From Bacillota bacterium (GTDB lineage: Bacteria > Bacillota_I > Bacilli_A > RF39 > UBA660): a stretch of 64,000 nucleotides of DNA. The translations under genes and the position numbers were made by a program. Of the stretch, positions 34,815 through 42,542 are shown in pieces. The notes beneath the pieces are model-generated. The model did no database searches. It was not told the origin of the DNA and saw only the letters and a list, made by a program, of their open reading frames with translations. Every line of letters starts with the position of its first letter. The stretch's first letter is position 1. The DNA lies in contig SVAU01000002.1 in assembly GCA_015059245.1 (NCBI GenBank), forward strand, positions 113,747 through 177,746, in the 5' to 3' direction.

Positions 34815-35960
34815 ATGAGAAAGAAAGTGTTATTACTAGGTTATGTACGTAAAAATATAGGTGATGATCTATTTATAGCTATGTTACTTAATAGATATAA
34901 AGAATTAGATTTTATATTACGTATAGATAATGAATATTATTATGAACCATTTAGTAAATATAAGAATTGTTCTATTGTAGTTACTAAAGAAGATATTTTA
35001 AAACAAGATATGAGTAATATTAGTGCTTGTATATATGTTGGTGGTTCTATATTTATTGAATATGATAGAAGTGTAGCTTATAGAAAGATATTTAATCAAT
35101 TTATTAAGAATTGTAAAGATAATGGTATACCTTTTTATTATATGAGTAGTAACTTTGGACCATATAAGACACAAGATTTTTATGATTTATGTGAAGAAGC
35201 ATTTAACTTTGTAGATGGTATTACTTTTAGAGATAAGAATTCTTATAATACGTTTAAACATATAGATAATGTTAAGTATGTACCTGATTTAGTATTTGGA
35301 TTAGGGATACGTAAAGGAAGAAAGATTAAGAATTCTGTAGGTATTTCTTTAGTTGACTTGAGTTTACCTGTTAGAGGAGAAAAAGCTAATAAGATAGATC
35401 CTAAGTATTGTAAAATGCTTAAGAATAATATAGAGAAATTTATTGATGAAGGTAAAGAAGTATATTTATTCTCTTTTTGTGAACATGAAGGTGATTTACG
35501 TACTATAGATAGAATACTTGATTTAATGGATGATTCTTATCAAGCTAGAGTAAATATTATAGATTATACTGGTAAAGCTGGAGATTTATATTACTTTGTT
35601 AAACTATATTCTAGAATGGAAAAGACTATATGTACTAGATTTCATTCTTTAGTAATGTCTTTAGTATTTAAACATGAATTAATGGTAATATCTTATAGTG
35701 ATAAATTAAATAACTTACTTGATGATTTGGGCTACGATTTTGATGTAGTTAATATTAATAATAGAATAGGTAAGTTAGTTATAAATGATAATGATTTTAA
35801 AGTAATTGATGATAAAACATTAAATAAGTTTAAGAGAGAAGCTTTAAGACATTTTGAATCTCTAGATAAGAGTTTAAAATTAAAGAGAAAATCTAAGAAG
35901 TTAAAGATAAAAAGAAATACTTTGAGAAGTAAAATATATGATAAATTAACTAATAAGTAA
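34815..35960 (+). CDS. polysaccharide pyruvyltransferase family protein
   Basis: 381 residues from ATG 34815 (ribosome site aggggtg). PS_pyruv_trans fold: KVLLLGYVRKNIGDDLFIAML at the start (Gly-rich loop G-Y-x8-GDD), IYVGGSIFIEY, YMSSNFGPYKT, and RFHSLVMSLVFKHELMVISY near the C-terminus. Family members such as CsaB and WcaK transfer pyruvyl from PEP to cell-surface sugars. A highly basic tail (KLKRKSKKLKIKRN) suggests binding to membrane or polyanion. No other capsule genes are close, so the acceptor is unknown. Confidence 0.85.
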   Translation: MRKKVLLLGYVRKNIGDDLFIAMLLNRYKELDFILRIDNEYYYEPFSKYKNCSIVVTKEDILKQDMSNISACIYVGGSIFIEYDRSVAYRKIFNQFIKNCKDNGIPFYYMSSNFGPYKTQDFYDLCEEAFNFVDGITFRDKNSYNTFKHIDNVKYVPDLVFGLGIRKGRKIKNSVGISLVDLSLPVRGEKANKIDPKYCKMLKNNIEKFIDEGKEVYLFSFCEHEGDLRTIDRILDLMDDSYQARVNIIDYTGKAGDLYYFVKLYSRMEKTICTRFHSLVMSLVFKHELMVISYSDKLNNLLDDLGYDFDVVNINNRIGKLVINDNDFKVIDDKTLNKFKREALRHFESLDKSLKLKRKSKKLKIKRNTLRSKIYDKLTNK

Positions 35961-35985
35961 AAGGACTAAAAAAGGTCCTTTTTTT
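35959..35985 (+). terminator. terminator
   Basis: aaaaggac / gtcctttt with an A-rich loop, T-run. Confidence 0.82.
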
Positions 35986-36003
35986 GTGTATAAATTGTAA
36001 TAG

Positions 36004-36012
36004 TGGTATAAT
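36004..36012 (+). promoter_or_regulatory. extended -10 promoter of the GlmU-like/glmM unit
   Basis: TG-G-TATAAT, core 36007-36012. Predicted start about 36019, which leaves an unusually long leader of about 70 bases before ATG 36092. Confidence 0.65.
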
Positions 36013-36019
36013 GTATTTG

Positions 36020-36067
36020 TGCCAACTTTTGGGTTTTAGTTGGTATGTGTGTTACTTAGGTAACATA
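36020..36067 (+). promoter_or_regulatory. structured leader: two tandem hairpins
   Basis: Hairpin 1 pairs tgccaact (36020-36027) with agttggta (36038-36045). Hairpin 2 pairs tgtgttac (36048-36055) with gtaacata (36060-36067) around TTAG. Both stems are 8 pairs and follow the same U-A, G-U, then Watson-Crick order. Neither is followed by a T-run, so not terminators. Could be an RNA regulatory leader, an mRNA stabiliser or a processing site. I do not recognise a known riboswitch or the glmS ribozyme. Confidence 0.5.
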
Positions 36068-36091
36068 ATATAATATAGACAAGGTGAAAAA

Positions 36092-36757
36092 ATGTTAAAA
36101 AACTATAAAGAACTTTTGAATCTTGATGCTACTATAGCTAAAGAGTTATTCGAAAGTGTTAATCATCCATGGGAAGTATTACCTTTAATTAAGGAATTTA
36201 TTTTAAAGTTAATTCCTACTTTAGGTGATGAATATGAAGAAATGGATGAAAATGTATATGTACATAAAGAAGCTAAAGTAGCTAAGAGTGCATGTATACA
36301 AGGACCTACAATAATATGTAAGGGAGCAGAGATAAGACATTGTGCTTTTATTAGAGGAAGTGTAATAGTAGGGGAAAAGTCTGTAGTAGGTAATTCTACT
36401 GAGGTTAAGAATGCTATTATATTTAATAATGTTCAATGTCCACATTACAATTATGTAGGAGATTCTGTATTAGGTGAGTTTGCTCATACTGGTGCTGGTG
36501 TAATACTATCTAATTTTAAGAGTGATGGATCTAATGTAAAGGTACGTCGTAGTGATGAAGTAGTAGAAACTGGTTTAAGAAAGTTTGGAGCAATACTAGG
36601 TAATCATGCCGATATAGGATGTAATAGTGTATTGTTTCCAGGTACTATAATAGGACAAAATACTAATGTTTATCCTTTAACTAGAGTAAGAGGAGAAATA
36701 CTTGCTAATAAAATAGTTAAGGATGAAAAAACTATCGTAGATAAGGAAGAAAGATAA
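36092..36757 (+). CDS. left-handed beta-helix acyltransferase, GlmU C-terminal domain-like
   Basis: 221 residues, ribosome site aaggtga. After a helical head of about 50 residues come hexapeptide repeats (VHKEAKVAKSACIQGPTIIC onward). CPHYNYVGDSVLGE...GAG corresponds to the NHLxYxGDAxxG...GxG active-site region of GlmU, keeping the catalytic His. The nucleotidyltransferase half of GlmU is absent. GlmM is encoded next, overlapping by one base, which supports a role in the glucosamine-1-phosphate to UDP-GlcNAc route, probably glucosamine-1-phosphate N-acetylation (inference). Confidence 0.8.
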   Translation: MLKNYKELLNLDATIAKELFESVNHPWEVLPLIKEFILKLIPTLGDEYEEMDENVYVHKEAKVAKSACIQGPTIICKGAEIRHCAFIRGSVIVGEKSVVGNSTEVKNAIIFNNVQCPHYNYVGDSVLGEFAHTGAGVILSNFKSDGSNVKVRRSDEVVETGLRKFGAILGNHADIGCNSVLFPGTIIGQNTNVYPLTRVRGEILANKIVKDEKTIVDKEER

Positions 36758-38097
36758 TGGGAAAATTATTTGGTACTGATGGAATAAGAGGGATAGTTGG
36801 TGAGGATTTAACTCATGAACTAGCATTAAAGGTTGGAGAAGCTGCTGCTTATGTATTAGGTGGCAAGAGTAAAAAAGAATTAACTGTATTAATTGGTAGA
36901 GATACTAGAATATCTGGTCAAATGTTAGCATCTGCGTTAAGTGCAGGTCTAATGAGTCAAGGAGCTAAGGTAATAGATTTAGGAGTAGTACCTACACCTG
37001 CAGTATCATATTTAGTAGAAAAATATGATGCAAGTATGGGAGTTATGATATCGGCTTCACATAATCCATCTGAATATAATGGTATTAAGTTATTTAATGA
37101 TGAAGGATTTAAATTACCTGATGCTACTGAAAATGAAATAGAAAAATATTTATTAGGTAAAGCTGTTCCTACAACTACTAAAGTAGGTACTTATGAAGTA
37201 TGTGATACAGCTATAGATGATTATGTAAATCATATTGTGGATACATCTAAAGATATCAACAAGAAACTAAAAATAGTAGTTGATTGTGCTTATGGTTCTG
37301 CTTCTGCCACTGCACCTATATTATTTGATAAATTAGGTATGGATGTAGTTGTAATGAACTATGAATATGATGGATATAATATAAATGATAAAGCTGGTTC
37401 TACTCATTTAGAGGGATTAGCTAAACAAGTTAAGAAATTAAAAGCAGATGTTGGTATTGCTTATGATGGTGATGCTGATAGATGTTTAATGGTAGATGAA
37501 AATGGTGAATTAGTTGATGGAGATCAAATAATGGCTATTAGTAGTTTAGATTTAAAAGAATCTGGAGATTTAAGAAATAATACTTTAGTAGGTACTGTAA
37601 TGTCTAATTTAGGATTAGTTAAATTCTGTGAACAAAATGATATTCATTTTGAAGCTACTAAGGTAGGAGATAGATATGTTTTAGAAAAGATGCTTGAATG
37701 TGATTATATTATAGGTGGAGAACAATCAGGACATGTAATATTTAAAGATTTTGCTAATACTGGTGATGGAGAATTAACTTCTGTACAAATACTTAATATA
37801 TTAAGTAAAAAAGGTGTTAAGATGTCAGAACTTGCTAGTATTATGAAAACATATCCTCAAGTATTAATTAATGTTAAAGTAAGAGAAGAAGCTAAGGGTC
37901 AATATGAGAATGATTCTCAAGTTACTAAAGCAATTAAAGAAGTTGAAAAACAACTTAAGGATAATGGTCGTGTTTTAATAAGACCATCTGGTACTGAGGC
38001 TTTAATAAGAGTAATGATTGAAGGATTAGATCAAGACGATATTAATAAGAAAGCTAAGAAAATAGCTGATGTAATAGAAAAGAAATTTGGTGTATAA
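36757..38097 (+). CDS. glmM: phosphoglucosamine mutase
   Basis: 446 residues; its ATG shares a base with the preceding stop (taatg). Start GKLFGTDGIRGIVGEDLT, phosphoserine loop VMISASHNPSEYNGIKLF, metal loop YDGDADRCLMVDE, sugar loop GGEQSGHVIF, and phosphate site RPSGTEALIRVM. Converts glucosamine-6-P to glucosamine-1-P for UDP-GlcNAc synthesis, feeding the cell wall. Translationally coupled to the GlmU-like acetyltransferase. Confidence 0.97.
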   Translation: MGKLFGTDGIRGIVGEDLTHELALKVGEAAAYVLGGKSKKELTVLIGRDTRISGQMLASALSAGLMSQGAKVIDLGVVPTPAVSYLVEKYDASMGVMISASHNPSEYNGIKLFNDEGFKLPDATENEIEKYLLGKAVPTTTKVGTYEVCDTAIDDYVNHIVDTSKDINKKLKIVVDCAYGSASATAPILFDKLGMDVVVMNYEYDGYNINDKAGSTHLEGLAKQVKKLKADVGIAYDGDADRCLMVDENGELVDGDQIMAISSLDLKESGDLRNNTLVGTVMSNLGLVKFCEQNDIHFEATKVGDRYVLEKMLECDYIIGGEQSGHVIFKDFANTGDGELTSVQILNILSKKGVKMSELASIMKTYPQVLINVKVREEAKGQYENDSQVTKAIKEVEKQLKDNGRVLIRPSGTEALIRVMIEGLDQDDINKKAKKIADVIEKKFGV

Positions 38098-38109
38098 CCA
38101 AATTTTTTT
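38083..38109 (+). terminator. terminator overlapping the glmM end
   Basis: aaatttggt / accaaattt around GTATA, T7; the TAA stop is in the loop region. Confidence 0.85.
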
Positions 38110-38169
38110 GTTGAATTTGTTTAAATAGACATCTTGTATTATAATAACTAGCGATTTGAGGGGATTCTT

Positions 38170-39021
38170 ATGGCTAGAAAGATGATAGTAGATGTTCTAG
38201 GTATGATAGTTACTGAAAGATGTAATTTAAAGTGTGAGCATTGCTTAAGAGGTTGTAGAAGTAATAAAGTAATGTCTGATGATGTTATTGAAGCTACATT
38301 AAGTAATTTTGATTATATAGAGACTTTATCTATATGTGGTGGTGAAGTTACATTAGCTTTAGATGTAGTTGAAAAGATTATTAATTATATTATTAAACAT
38401 CAAATATTAGTAGGAGAGATTACATATACAATTAATGGTACTATATATAGTCAAAGATTTTTAGATTTAATAGATTATTCTAATGGTTATTTAATAAGTG
38501 ATGGTAATTCAAAAGATAGAACTAGTTTTGCTATATCATGGGATGGATTTCATCATAAAGAGATTAGAAGATTAGGTATGGAAGATAAATATTTAGAAAA
38601 TGTTAAACAATATTCTGAAAGTCCTTATTACTATGGTGTAAGAAGATTAGAACAAAAACTATTTAGAGAAGGTAGAGCAGAATTATTACCTGAAGATATA
38701 ACAGTACCATTAAGACCTATGGAAGTTTATATGACTTATTATACGAAGTATAAGAATAAATTAGGCCTTATAATAAGAAAGTTTGATAGGGAGAATGGTA
38801 ATTGTTTAATGGGACCAATTATTACTGTTAATACTGTGGGAATAGTAACTGAATGTGATGCTTCTATTGAACACCAAAGAACTATATATAATTATGGCAA
38901 TGTTTTAGAAGAATCTATTGAAGATATAATGATAAGAAAGAACGCTGTTATAGTTAAACCTAATGAAATAAATAGAAAAATGTTAAAGGAATTAAAAAGA
39001 TATACTACTTATAATAAATAG
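38170..39021 (+). CDS. radical SAM protein
   Basis: 283 residues, ribosome site gagggga. Cluster motif ERCNLKCEHCLRGC (C-x3-C-x2-C) near residue 20, then the GGE motif SICGGEVTLAL and the strand YTINGT. Two later Cys (NCLMGPI, TECDAS) could hold a SPASM-like auxiliary site, but the pattern is incomplete. Paired with a HipA-like gene 13 bases downstream. Substrate unknown; a peptide- or protein-modifying maturase is one option. Confidence 0.82.
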   Translation: MARKMIVDVLGMIVTERCNLKCEHCLRGCRSNKVMSDDVIEATLSNFDYIETLSICGGEVTLALDVVEKIINYIIKHQILVGEITYTINGTIYSQRFLDLIDYSNGYLISDGNSKDRTSFAISWDGFHHKEIRRLGMEDKYLENVKQYSESPYYYGVRRLEQKLFREGRAELLPEDITVPLRPMEVYMTYYTKYKNKLGLIIRKFDRENGNCLMGPIITVNTVGIVTECDASIEHQRTIYNYGNVLEESIEDIMIRKNAVIVKPNEINRKMLKELKRYTTYNK

Positions 39022-39034
39022 GGGGGTGAATAGT

Positions 39035-39820
39035 ATGATACTTAATGAAAAAGATATTGAATTATTGAAATTTAAAGAAAATGAAGTTATTGTTAAAAGA
39101 GTTAAACTGAGTACAGGTGAATTTTATGCTAAGTATTGTACTATTCATGATGCTTTTATGGAAATACTTGGTAGTAAAGTATTTAGTTTAGTAGGAATAA
39201 AGTGTCCTAATTATATTTATGTAAGTGATGCACATTGTGTATTAAGTGAAGATGTTAAGAAATATGATAAATTTCATAATCCATTTGATTTAGGAATGAA
39301 TGGATATACTTTGAAGAATGTAAAAAATAAATTAGCTGGATATTTCCTTCAAGGAAAGTTTACTAATCATAAAGAGATATGTTTTCAAATAGATATAATG
39401 CATTTTATAGATATATTATTTAGCAATATAGATAGACATATAAGTAATTTTGGTTTTTCTTTAAAAGAAGATGGAATTGGCTATTTGGTTGTTTATGATA
39501 ATGCTGATTTCTTACAGGAGTTTGAAAAAGCAACAAGACCTATGTCAATTGAGGGAAGTAATGGTTTAGACTTTGTATTTACTAGTAAAAGAGAAGAAGC
39601 TAAAGAATTTATTAGTTCTTTAAGTGAAGAAGAAAGATTATATATGTTAAAGATATATGAGATGTTTTCTCCATTAAGATTATTGACTATTATAAGTAGT
39701 ATAGAGAAAGATAATGGTATTAAACTACCTAATAAATTATCTATTATGAAGTCTTATATAAAGAATTATATGATGGTAGGTAAGTTATTAAATAATAAAG
39801 ATAAATTAAAGAAAAAATAG
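39035..39820 (+). CDS. HipA/CtkA-like kinase-fold protein
   Basis: 261 residues from ATG 39035, ribosome site ggggggtga. The signature is DILFSNIDRHISNFGF followed by YLVVYDNADFL, matching the catalytic D-R-H-x2-N-F-G loop and metal-binding YDN of the HipA/CtkA kinase group. An N-terminal Lys in FYAKYCTIHDAF could contact ATP. The N-terminal subdomain of HipA is missing, so it resembles the compact CtkA form. Co-transcribed with the radical SAM gene. No HipB-type antitoxin is adjacent, so a toxin role is not supported. Confidence 0.65.
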   Translation: MILNEKDIELLKFKENEVIVKRVKLSTGEFYAKYCTIHDAFMEILGSKVFSLVGIKCPNYIYVSDAHCVLSEDVKKYDKFHNPFDLGMNGYTLKNVKNKLAGYFLQGKFTNHKEICFQIDIMHFIDILFSNIDRHISNFGFSLKEDGIGYLVVYDNADFLQEFEKATRPMSIEGSNGLDFVFTSKREEAKEFISSLSEEERLYMLKIYEMFSPLRLLTIISSIEKDNGIKLPNKLSIMKSYIKNYMMVGKLLNNKDKLKKK

Positions 39821-39843
39821 AAACTATAATAGTTTCTTTTTTT
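39819..39843 (+). terminator. terminator
   Basis: agaaact / agtttct around ATAAT, T-run; TGTTATAAT (core 39848-39853) follows directly. Confidence 0.8.
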
Positions 39844-39878
39844 ATGTTATAATAAATAATAGAATAGGGTTGGTATTT

Positions 39879-40970
39879 ATGAAGAAAGTGAAATACATAT
39901 TAGTGTTGTTGATAAGTGTTGTAATGTTAACAGGTTGTAACTCGCAAACTTTTCAATATTCAGGTGAAGAAGTATTTTTTGAATTAAGTGGTTTAGATGC
40001 TGATGAGATAAATGCCAATGGAGCTAAAGTTATTGTTGAAAGTAATCAAGCTTTCTTAGAAATAAATGAAGATACTAAAGATTATGATACATATTCTAGT
40101 GGTGAACATAAGATAAAAAAGAAACCATCATATTATAAGTATTATTTTGTAAATCTAAAAGAAGTAAAAGATAATAAATTTGGTACTGAGACTCCTATTA
40201 AGATACAAGATGAAACCTATGGTGAATTAGAATTAAATGTTTATGGTAAATATGATTATGAAATTAGTAATATTAATCAATTTACTGCAGCATATATTAA
40301 AGTAGATTCTAGTAAATTCTTAGATATTGATGAATTTGTTAAAGATTTATTAGTGTCTACTATAGCAAGTGAAGTTGTAAGTTTAGAAGTTAAGTTTACT
40401 GATTTACCTTCATATGCTGAAACAATAAAGGAATCTACTATAGAAGTTTTAAAGAAGAATGGTATTAATTGTACTTTTCTTGATATTCAAAGTATTAATT
40501 TAACTGATGAGTCACAAAAGATAGTTACTCATATGGAACAAAATAATATTATGTTAAAGACATATATTCAAAATACTACATGGATAGCTTCTGATGGATC
40601 TGAATTAATATTTGATAAACAAAGATTTAATTGGTACTTAAATCAAAATGATCATTCTGATAATGTTCAATATGGTGATTATACATTCTATATTGATGAA
40701 TTAGCTGTGGATTATATAACTACTGACTTAAAGTCATATGGTGTTACTAGAAGTGAGTTAGAAAATTTATTTGCTACTAATGATAAATATGATAGTAGTA
40801 ACTTTGTAGTATTCTCTATTAATTTAGAAGGATATACTATAAATGGAACTACTACCACTGTAAATAAAGCTATATATTGGTATGGATTCCTACTTAATAA
40901 TAATCAAACATTACAAGTAGTAAATATGAATACCGCTACTTATTATAACTTTAATAGAAAAGGTGCTTAG
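39879..40970 (+). CDS. lipoprotein of unknown function
   Basis: 363 residues from ATG 39879. Signal peptide KKVKYILVLLISVVMLTGC with the lipobox LTGC: lipid attachment at the Cys and anchoring to the outer face of the membrane. The rest is a strand-rich outside domain (GEEVFFELSGLDADEIN, YIKVDSSKFLDIDEF) with a second half that reads TTWIASDGSELIFDKQRFNWY, a beta-sandwich-like opening. No enzyme motif. Would be processed by Lgt, which is encoded at 59217. Confidence 0.8.
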   Translation: MKKVKYILVLLISVVMLTGCNSQTFQYSGEEVFFELSGLDADEINANGAKVIVESNQAFLEINEDTKDYDTYSSGEHKIKKKPSYYKYYFVNLKEVKDNKFGTETPIKIQDETYGELELNVYGKYDYEISNINQFTAAYIKVDSSKFLDIDEFVKDLLVSTIASEVVSLEVKFTDLPSYAETIKESTIEVLKKNGINCTFLDIQSINLTDESQKIVTHMEQNNIMLKTYIQNTTWIASDGSELIFDKQRFNWYLNQNDHSDNVQYGDYTFYIDELAVDYITTDLKSYGVTRSELENLFATNDKYDSSNFVVFSINLEGYTINGTTTTVNKAIYWYGFLLNNNQTLQVVNMNTATYYNFNRKGA

Positions 40971-40983
40971 TCATCTTTTTTTT
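40958..40983 (+). terminator. terminator
   Basis: aaaggtg / catcttt with one G-T pair, loop cttagt containing the TAG stop, T-run. Confidence 0.65.
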
Positions 40984-40988
40984 GTGAA

Positions 40989-41018
40989 TAAAAAAATGTA
41001 TCTATTAAAGATACATTT
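40989..41018 (-). terminator. terminator of the TIM44-like pair (- strand)
   Basis: aaatgtatct / agatacattt, 10-base arms around ATTAA, with T-run on the minus strand; the - stop TAA (41005-41007) is in the loop. Confidence 0.85.
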
Positions 41019-41562
41019 CGCTACATCTAATTATGTTATCAAGAACCCAACCATGTTTTTCTTGTTGATATATTGAACCACAATATTCACATATTCCAGA
41101 ATCATTAATATTCATTGGAGAACCACATGCGTGACATTTTTTAGCGTCGCCTTCATTTACGGCATTTATGTCTTTTGTAAATGTAAGTTTGTAAGTAACT
41201 GTTATTCTTGATTGATCATTTCCATATACTTTATTACCTGTATTCATATCTATTACATAGTCCATATATCTAGATTCTATATATACAGTTATTATGTATT
41301 TATTATTTTTTAATTCTATATTATGAAGACGTGTAGTTTTTACATTTAGTTCATCATACATTTGACGTTGGTGTTTTTTTCTTAGAGGAGCAATAATTAA
41401 TTCTCCATATTTATAAACGTCGTTACTTATAAAATGATCTACTTCTCTTAAATTATCCATCATTATAGCAGTAAAGTATTTAATGAATACATGATTACAT
41501 TTACTGATGAATGTTGCTGGATTAAAAGTTTTATCTAATTTTGAAAATTCTTCTACTGTCAT
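41005..41562 (-). CDS. TIM44-like domain protein with zinc ribbon
   Basis: 185 residues from the ATG at 41562, ribosome site gaggta. It lacks the signal peptide and membrane helix of its upstream partner. TIM44/NTF2-like fold: FIKYFTAIMMDNLREVDHFISNDVY, then strands up to RITVTYKLTF, followed by a zinc ribbon (CHACGSPMNINDSGICEYCG). It begins 13 bases after the upstream gene, so the two are co-expressed and could heterodimerise. Role unknown. Confidence 0.75.
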   Translation of the reverse strand: MTVEEFSKLDKTFNPATFISKCNHVFIKYFTAIMMDNLREVDHFISNDVYKYGELIIAPLRKKHQRQMYDELNVKTTRLHNIELKNNKYIITVYIESRYMDYVIDMNTGNKVYGNDQSRITVTYKLTFTKDINAVNEGDAKKCHACGSPMNINDSGICEYCGSIYQQEKHGWVLDNIIRCSEMYL

Positions 41563-41575
41563 GTTGTACCTCACT

Positions 41576-42412
41576 TTAATTGTTGATATTTTTCTTAGAA
41601 CTTAATACGAATCTTGATGCTTTTGTTACTAGAGTAGAATGACAGTATTCGCATTCACCTGATGTAACATTTTTATTAGGAGCTCCACAGTTTGGACATT
41701 TTTTATTTTTTCTTTTGGTTTCTTTTTCTTTTACAAATGTCATAATGTAATTATTAAGTACTTTTTTAGAATTATTTCCTCTAATTATTTTATTTGTTTT
41801 AGTATTTATTACGTAATCATAGAATTCTACGCACATAAATACTGTTAATACTATTTCATTATTTATTTCTTCTATGTTAGTTATTTTAGCATCTAAGTAT
41901 TCGAAGTTATGCATTATATTTTGACCATGTTTTAATTTTAATGTATCTAATTGAGATAAGTAACTATTGTATAGTTCATCTGTACATAAGGATCTTAAAC
42001 GGTCATATTCGAAGTTCATCCATGCATTTTGTATTTCTATAAAATGTAGGAACATTTCTTGTTTTATGAACGCTATTGATTCATGTGGTAAGTATTTTTC
42101 TAGATGTTCTGGTGTTATATCTAAGTATTGATACCTAATGTATTTATTTAGGTCTTCTTCTTCTTTTACTATTCTTTTAGGACATATTATTAATACTAGT
42201 ATGATAAATACTGTGAAGTATAGTAAGAATACATCGTCTAGGATACCACTACCACTACCGCCGTAAGATCCTCCACTATCCCAAGAACCACCAGAATCAT
42301 AACTAGTGTCCCATCCTGAATCAGCATTTACAATAGGTGCTATATATAATGGAATTGTAAAAATAATGATTGCTAAAAATATTTTAAAATACTTTTTTAT
42401 TGATTGTTTCAT
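41576..42412 (-). CDS. membrane TIM44-like domain protein with zinc ribbon
   Basis: 278 residues, ribosome site gaggtg. Signal-like N-terminus (FKIFLAIIIFTIPLYIAPIVNA), a Gly/Ser/Trp/Asp-rich linker (GWDTSYDSGGSWDSGGSYGG), a second helix (about 62-80), the TIM44/NTF2-like domain (FLHFIEIQNAWMNFEYDRL), and a C-terminal zinc ribbon (CPNCGAPNKNVTSGECEYCH). This order is typical of TIM44-like proteins of gut Bacilli. Minus-strand promoter TGCTATAAT (core 42435-42440). Upstream member of a tandem pair. Confidence 0.82.
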   Translation of the reverse strand: MKQSIKKYFKIFLAIIIFTIPLYIAPIVNADSGWDTSYDSGGSWDSGGSYGGSGSGILDDVFLLYFTVFIILVLIICPKRIVKEEEDLNKYIRYQYLDITPEHLEKYLPHESIAFIKQEMFLHFIEIQNAWMNFEYDRLRSLCTDELYNSYLSQLDTLKLKHGQNIMHNFEYLDAKITNIEEINNEIVLTVFMCVEFYDYVINTKTNKIIRGNNSKKVLNNYIMTFVKEKETKRKNKKCPNCGAPNKNVTSGECEYCHSTLVTKASRFVLSSKKNINN

Positions 42413-42434
42413 TACAGCACCTCTATCTTTATTT

Positions 42435-42514
42435 ATTATAGCATATTATGTTAGAAATAATTAATAATAAATAGTGAGTGTTTGATTGTTTTATATGTAA
42501 ATAAATGATATATT
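42435..42514. promoter_or_regulatory. divergent promoters: TIM44-like pair and uvrB
   Basis: Minus TGCTATAAT (core 42435-42440) and plus TGATATATT (core 42509-42514). No SOS (LexA) box of the GAACN4GTTC type is visible before uvrB. Confidence 0.6.
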
Positions 42515-42542
42515 ATTTTTGATTTATTTGGAGGTGATTTCT

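Noticed and set aside
38158..38172. Identical gaggggattctt-ATG leader at 38158-38172 and 48195-48209
   Set aside because: A 15-base match of a ribosome site and start codon in AT-rich DNA is likely chance; the genes are unrelated.
39035..39820. HipBA-type toxin-antitoxin module
   Set aside because: The kinase-like gene has no adjacent HTH antitoxin and lacks the HipA N-terminal subdomain; its partner is a radical SAM gene.
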